Origin: Monomorium pharaonis
Lineage: Eukaryota > Arthropoda > Insecta > Hymenoptera > Formicidae
Reading direction: 5' to 3'
Length of the DNA: 64,000 bases
NCBI RefSeq assembly: GCF_013373865.1
Contig: NC_050469.1
Location: 14,261,046-14,325,045 of the forward strand
Part shown: positions 59,850-64,000 of the stretch, piece after piece
Layout: each line of letters starts with the position of its first letter
Numbering within the stretch: position 1 is the stretch's first letter
Notes under the pieces: model-generated
What the model saw: only the letters and a program-made list of their open reading frames with translations
Told to the model about the DNA's origin: nothing
Databases searched by the model: none
Translations under genes and position numbers: made by a program

Positions 59850-60396
59850 TTATTCAACAAAAATTGTATAATCATAACATAACACGTTTGTATCAATGTT
59901 ATTACGGAACGATGCGTCGTAGTTGACTCAGAAATCAGACAACATTATAACATCCTGAATGATAGATTTATTTGATAATAAAAAAAATTATTATAAAAAT
60001 AATGTTTTCAAAAATAACGGTTTGTCTACAATTACTGCGCACAAAAAATGCACAAAATTGAAATTCATCATGTGCTGAACAAAAACAGAATAATAAATGT
60101 ATACTATTCAATTTTTCTTAGAATTACGATCTATATAGTTAACCATCTAATTAATCATTTGAACGCTTCAAAGATTAGTGCTAAATAGATCGCAATTTCC
60201 ATCAAATTATTAAGGTTATGGAAAAAGATAAATTTAACAATGAAATTAATAAGTAAATAAATTAATACTATTTATTTTTAATATTTTTTGCAAAATTTAA
60301 TTGCTTTTATAAAAAATAATTTTTTATAAAAATAATAGTTGCGTCAGTTTATAACATATAAGTATATGTAGACAATAACAAGTACCCATATCGATG

Positions 60397-60463
60397 AGTC
60401 AAATTGGCGTAGCAGGTAGAGTACAAGGTTCGTCATCCTAAGGTCTCGGGTTCAAACCTAGCA
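60397..60463 (+). repeat. tRNA-like sequence, copy 3
   Basis: TTGGCGTAGCAGGTAGAGTA and GGGTTCAAACC at tRNA spacing, inside copy A. Confidence 0.55.
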
Positions 60464-61445
60464 GCGGCAAGTAAGAATAAAATAAAAAATTACATAATTT
60501 AAATTTAATTAATTAATAAAAATTTATTCTAAATGTAGTATGTGCTGTTAATAAAAATAATTTTTAAAAAATGAAATTTTTATTTTATTTTATTTTTCTT
60601 TGTAACTGTTGTGTAACGGTTAGATAACATGTAATTATAACATGTTATATTGCTGAGTCGGAAATTGTAACTTACATGTAAGTTACGTGTAATTTTAGAG
60701 TAACGTAACCTGTTATATTCGGTTACATTGCTGTTACACTGCTGCTATATTACTGTGTTCACTGGGTAAGGTCCCGGGTTCAAAACCAGAGGCAAGTAAG
60801 AATAAAATAAAATAATATAATTTAAATTTAATTAATTAATAAAAATTTGTCCTAAATTTAGTATGTACTGTTGATAAAAATAATTTAAAAAAAATAAAAT
60901 GTTTATTTTAAATTGTTATTTTGTCAATCATCTATCGAGGCTCCATGAAGCTTCTACTAATGATCCACGAAACGTCCGTCAGTCATCCATCGAGGCTCCG
61001 TGAAGCCTCTATTAATGATCCACACAACATCTAATAGACCTCTTTGACGACCTCTAATGAAGGTCTAATGGACGTCCACAATGCGGAACTGTGGATTTCT
61101 AATGGCTCTATATTGGACGTCTAATGGACGTCCACTGGAAGTTTATACTTCCATAGTAGACGTCCATTAGACGTCTACTGGAGGTTTTATTTCTATGTGG
61201 GTAGTTAACTATCTAATTAACCATTTGGACGCTTCGAAGTATTAGTGCTAAATAGATCGCAATTTCCATCAAATTATTAAAGTTATAGAAAAAGATAAAT
61301 TTAACAATGAAATTAATAAGTAAATAAATTAATGCTATTTATTTTTAATGTTTTGCAAAATTTAATTGCTTTCATAAAAAATAATATAATTGCGTCAGTT
61401 TATAACATATAGGTATATGTAGACAATAACAAGTACCCATATCGA

Positions 61446-61512
61446 TGAGTCAAATTGGCGTAGCAGATAGAGAACAAGGTTCGTAATCCTAAAGTCTTGG
61501 GTTCAAACCTAC
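61446..61512 (+). repeat. tRNA-like sequence, copy 4
   Basis: TTGGCGTAGCAGATAGAG and GGGTTCAAACC at the usual spacing. Confidence 0.55.
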
Positions 61513-61994
61513 CAGCGGCAAGTAAGAATAAATTAAATAATATAATTTAAATTTAATTAATTAATAAAAATTTGTCCTAAATTTAGTATGTGCTGTTGAT
61601 AAAAATAATTTAAAAAAATGAAATTTTTTTTATTTTATTTTTCTCTACTTGCATTAAAGATATCCGATTTAAGAAATCTTTTAGATATCAGTTTCATGAT
61701 ATCTTTCTTTTCTCAAAAAACGACGCATTAGTTAACATTCTGACATTATAATATTATCTTTTAGAAGTCTCTTTATGTTATTATATTCAGAAACAGGATA
61801 ATTTAAGAGATTTTTTTGACTACATATTGTTCACGTCATTCCATGACGTCAAAATACGGTACATTTCATGACGTCAGGAATTTGTGACATTTGACCGTCA
61901 TTTTAACGTCATAAGGACGTCATTTTGTGACGTCAAGAATAGTCAGTAAATGACCATTTTGGGACGTCAAAATAACGTGAGCTTGCTACCTGGG

Positions 61995-62673
61995 CTAAAA
62001 CCGGGCCGTGTCGTCTCTCAGCCTTCTCTCTGGTCCACGACTGTTGTAAACGATTGAAGTGACGGAGTTTACCTCTTTAAAGTATAAACTATGATTATTA
62101 ATTTAGTTTTTTAAGTAGTTTAAGTAGTTCAAGATGATGGATGCAGTATGGCGTCTAAATACATGGAAATTATATTTTATTGTAATATATGTGAATAAGC
62201 AGTCATTTCTCACGTTTTCGCTGAGTACGAATCTTTGGTCAATTAGTCATTTTTCAAAATGGCGGATACAATATGGCGTCAGAATACACGAAAATTAGAT
62301 TTTGTTGCAAACTATGTGTATCATATTACATCCGCCTTTCGAAAGATATAAATCAAACTCAAGATTCGTATTCAGCGATCTCAAAAACATATACAATTAG
62401 TACCCACCCAAATAGCACAGGACGTCCTCAGGATCATCCTGAATATGTCCCGGGATGTCCTGGGATCTTGTCAGGATATAATAGTTGTATTATTGTAAAT
62501 ATTTTATATAAATATTTTATGTATAAATTTGACTTCTAAAGTAAGTTTAGAATGTTAGATTCTGTAATAGTATTAATATAAATTAAAATTTTACTCATGT
62601 CTTGAGGACATCCTTGGGATGTTCTGAGGATATACAGGGTGATTCAAAATAATTATATGTCCTTGCATAGACG
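61995..62673. other. Old repeat flank and CCCAAATAGCAC remnant
   Basis: The first 40 nt continue the older repeat interrupted by the 5.8-kb element. ATGGCGGATACAATATGGCGTC words occur twice near 62140-62280. CCCAAATAGCACAGGACG at about 62407 starts a GGACGTCCTCAGGAT-type repeat without a clear partner end. No gene. Confidence 0.45.
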
Positions 62674-63735
62674 CCCAGTGAACACAGTAATATAGCAGCA
62701 GTGTAACAGCAATGTAACCGAATATAACAAGTTACGTTACTCTGAAATTACACGTAACTTACATGTAAGTTACAATTTCCGACTCAGCAATATAACATGT
62801 TATAATTACATGTTATCTAACCGTTACACAACAGTTACAAAGAAAAATAAAATAAAATACAAATTTCATTTAAAAAAAATTATTTTTATCAACAGCACAT
62901 ACTACATTTAGAATAAATTTTTATTAATTAATTAAATTTAAATTATGTTATTTTTTATTTTATTCTTATTTGCCGCTGCTAGGTTTGAACCCGAGACCTT
63001 AGGATTACGAACCTTGTACTCTACCTGCTACGCTAATTTGACTCATCGATATGGGTACTTGTTATTGTCTACATATACCTATATGTAAACTGACGCGACT
63101 ATATTATTTTTTATAAAAGCAATTAAATTTTGCAAAACATATTAAAAATAAATAGCATTCATTAATTTACTTATTAATTTCATTGTTAAATTTATCTTTT
63201 TCCATAACCGTAATAATTTGATGGAAATTGCGATCTATTTAGCACTAATCTTTGAAGCGTTCAAATGATTAATTAGATGGTTAACTATATAGATCATAAT
63301 TCTAAGAAAAATTGAATAGTATACATTTATTATTCTGTTTTTGTTCAGCACATGATGAATTTAGATTTTGTGCATTTTTTGTGCACAGTAATTGTAGACA
63401 AACCGTTATTTTTGAAAACATTATCTTTATAATAATTTTTTTTATTATTAAATAGATCTGTCATTCAGGATGTTATAATGTCTGATTTCTGAGTCAACTA
63501 CGACGCATCGTTCCGTAATAACATTGATACGAACGTGTTATGTTACGATTATACAATTTTTGTTGAATAACTGTAACGCCAAAACGATGTATAACAGCTA
63601 GATCACTTGCGTATAACAAATATTACGTAACAGGTTATTTCCATGTCATATAGCACCTACATATCACAAGAATAACAATGTTAAATTACATGTAACTTCC
63701 ATGTTATATTGCCGCTATAAAATGTGTTCACTGGG
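62674..63735 (-). mobile_element. CCCAGTGAACAC element, copy B, opposite orientation
   Basis: Ends CCCAGTGAACACA and TGTGTTCACTGGG with a CG duplication (62672-62673, 63736-63737). It is collinear with copy A in reverse, lacking the 156-bp MITE. 1062 bp. Confidence 0.9.
62976..63043 (-). repeat. tRNA-like sequence, copy 5
   Basis: On the minus strand TTAGCGTAGCAGGTAGAGTA and GGGTTCAAACC at tRNA spacing, inside copy B. Confidence 0.55.
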
Positions 63736-64000
63736 CGTATTCTTAGTAATATTCTGAGTCAACTTTTTCTTTTGCAAAAAATTATCCAGAGCTTAGATTT
63801 CTAGATATAATAAGAAATAGTTTACGTATCCTGAATTGGATACAAGAGGTAAGCAGGGGTGGCATAACTCACCGCTGCTCGCAGGCACCACGAGCACCGC
63901 GAGGCATCTGCTGCGCTCAATAATCGATAATCATCTCAATTATCTTTAACGATGGTATTTAGTATTTTGAATTACCGAATATTATGTAATAAAGAAGAAA
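63736..64000. other. Window end, no gene seen
   Basis: Unremarkable AT-rich sequence with a short GC-richer patch at about 63850-63910. Confidence 0.4.

Larger units (their letters stand above)
59526..60766 (+). mobile_element. CCCAGTGAACAC element, copy A
   Basis: Ends CCCAGTGAACACA and TGTGTTCACTGGG; TA on both sides. Host sequence AATCCTAAGGTC is seen whole in other tRNA-like copies, proving the insertion. Inside are the shared module, another tRNA-like copy and a Harbinger-like MITE. 1241 bp. Confidence 0.9.
57284..61201. mobile_element. CCCACATAGAAAT element with GGACGTCCATT repeats
   Basis: Ends CCCACATAGAAAT and ATTTCTATGTGGG, with TAG on both sides (57281-57283, 61202-61204); empty copies read CTATATAGTTAAC. 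The terminal parts consist of ~120-bp tandem repeats around GTCCATTAGGGATCCA (57300-57790, and diverged at 60940-61190). The middle is nested elements. Confidence 0.65.
56188..61994. mobile_element. 5.8-kb composite element, CCCAGGTAGCAAG ends
   Basis: Left end CCCAGGTAGCAAG, right end CTTGCTACCTGGG, with inverted arms of about 150 nt rich in TGACGTCA. The flanks ...ATCACCT and CTAAAACC rejoin to ATCACCTAAAACC, exactly the uninterrupted sequence seen (other strand) at 48379-48391. The target is therefore CT, duplicated. All of the inner material is nested elements; none encodes a transposase. Confidence 0.8.

Noticed and set aside
54225..63043. Functional tRNA genes
   Set aside because: A- and B-box-like words are present but there is no matching acceptor stem, and copies vary.

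Overview
The window reads as nuclear DNA of an insect, most likely a hymenopteran and plausibly an ant. It is AT-rich, its genes are split by short GT-AG introns, and it is packed with eukaryotic transposons: Maverick/Polinton, BEL/Pao, Ty3/Gypsy-type LTR, hAT, pogo, mariner, Penelope-like, tRNA-like and 5S-derived repeats, and many hairpin MITEs. The species call is an inference from family resemblance; nothing in the sequence names the organism.

Host genes are few and all on the minus strand. At 1-2.2 kb lie six phase-consistent exons of a secreted VWD/C8/TIL glycoprotein (hemocytin/mucin type) that continues off the left edge. At 5.75-6.17 kb is a two-exon gene for a 97-residue secreted cysteine-containing peptide. 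At 33.1-47.0 kb are the last five exons of a secreted gel-type mucin: a sushi-like module, about 860 codons of Ser/Thr-rich tandem repeats, a WxxW domain, VWC-like modules and a C-terminal cystine knot. The mucin repeat exon contains no ATG, so it is easily missed, and very long antisense frames on the plus strand mimic genes there.

Between these genes the DNA is almost entirely mobile. A decayed, PolB-less Polinton occupies about 9.2-25.0 kb. It has capsid-type, protease, PLA2-like, packaging ATPase, DUF8207-like and chromodomain-integrase genes, nearly all with frameshifts or stops. A pristine BEL/Pao element (11.12-19.18 kb, two 1379-bp LTRs with no difference seen, one intact polyprotein, 5-bp target duplication) sits inside it. 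A separate PolB fragment lies at 29.4-30.9 kb beside a mariner element carrying nested repeats. A 9.6-kb hAT element with an exact 8-bp target duplication, itself loaded with pogo, foldback, MITE and LTR insertions, sits in the last intron of the mucin. Without it that intron would be 83 nt.

From 47 to 64 kb there are only repeats: foldback elements built of 15-bp satellites, a Gypsy-type LTR, and nested elements that all begin CCCA and end TGGG. Comparing sibling copies lets several insertions be checked against the empty site inside this same window. The most unusual signal is that at least ten otherwise unrelated elements share a CCCA...(A/G)CA-type terminus and make short 2-bp (once 3-bp) target duplications of varying sequence.
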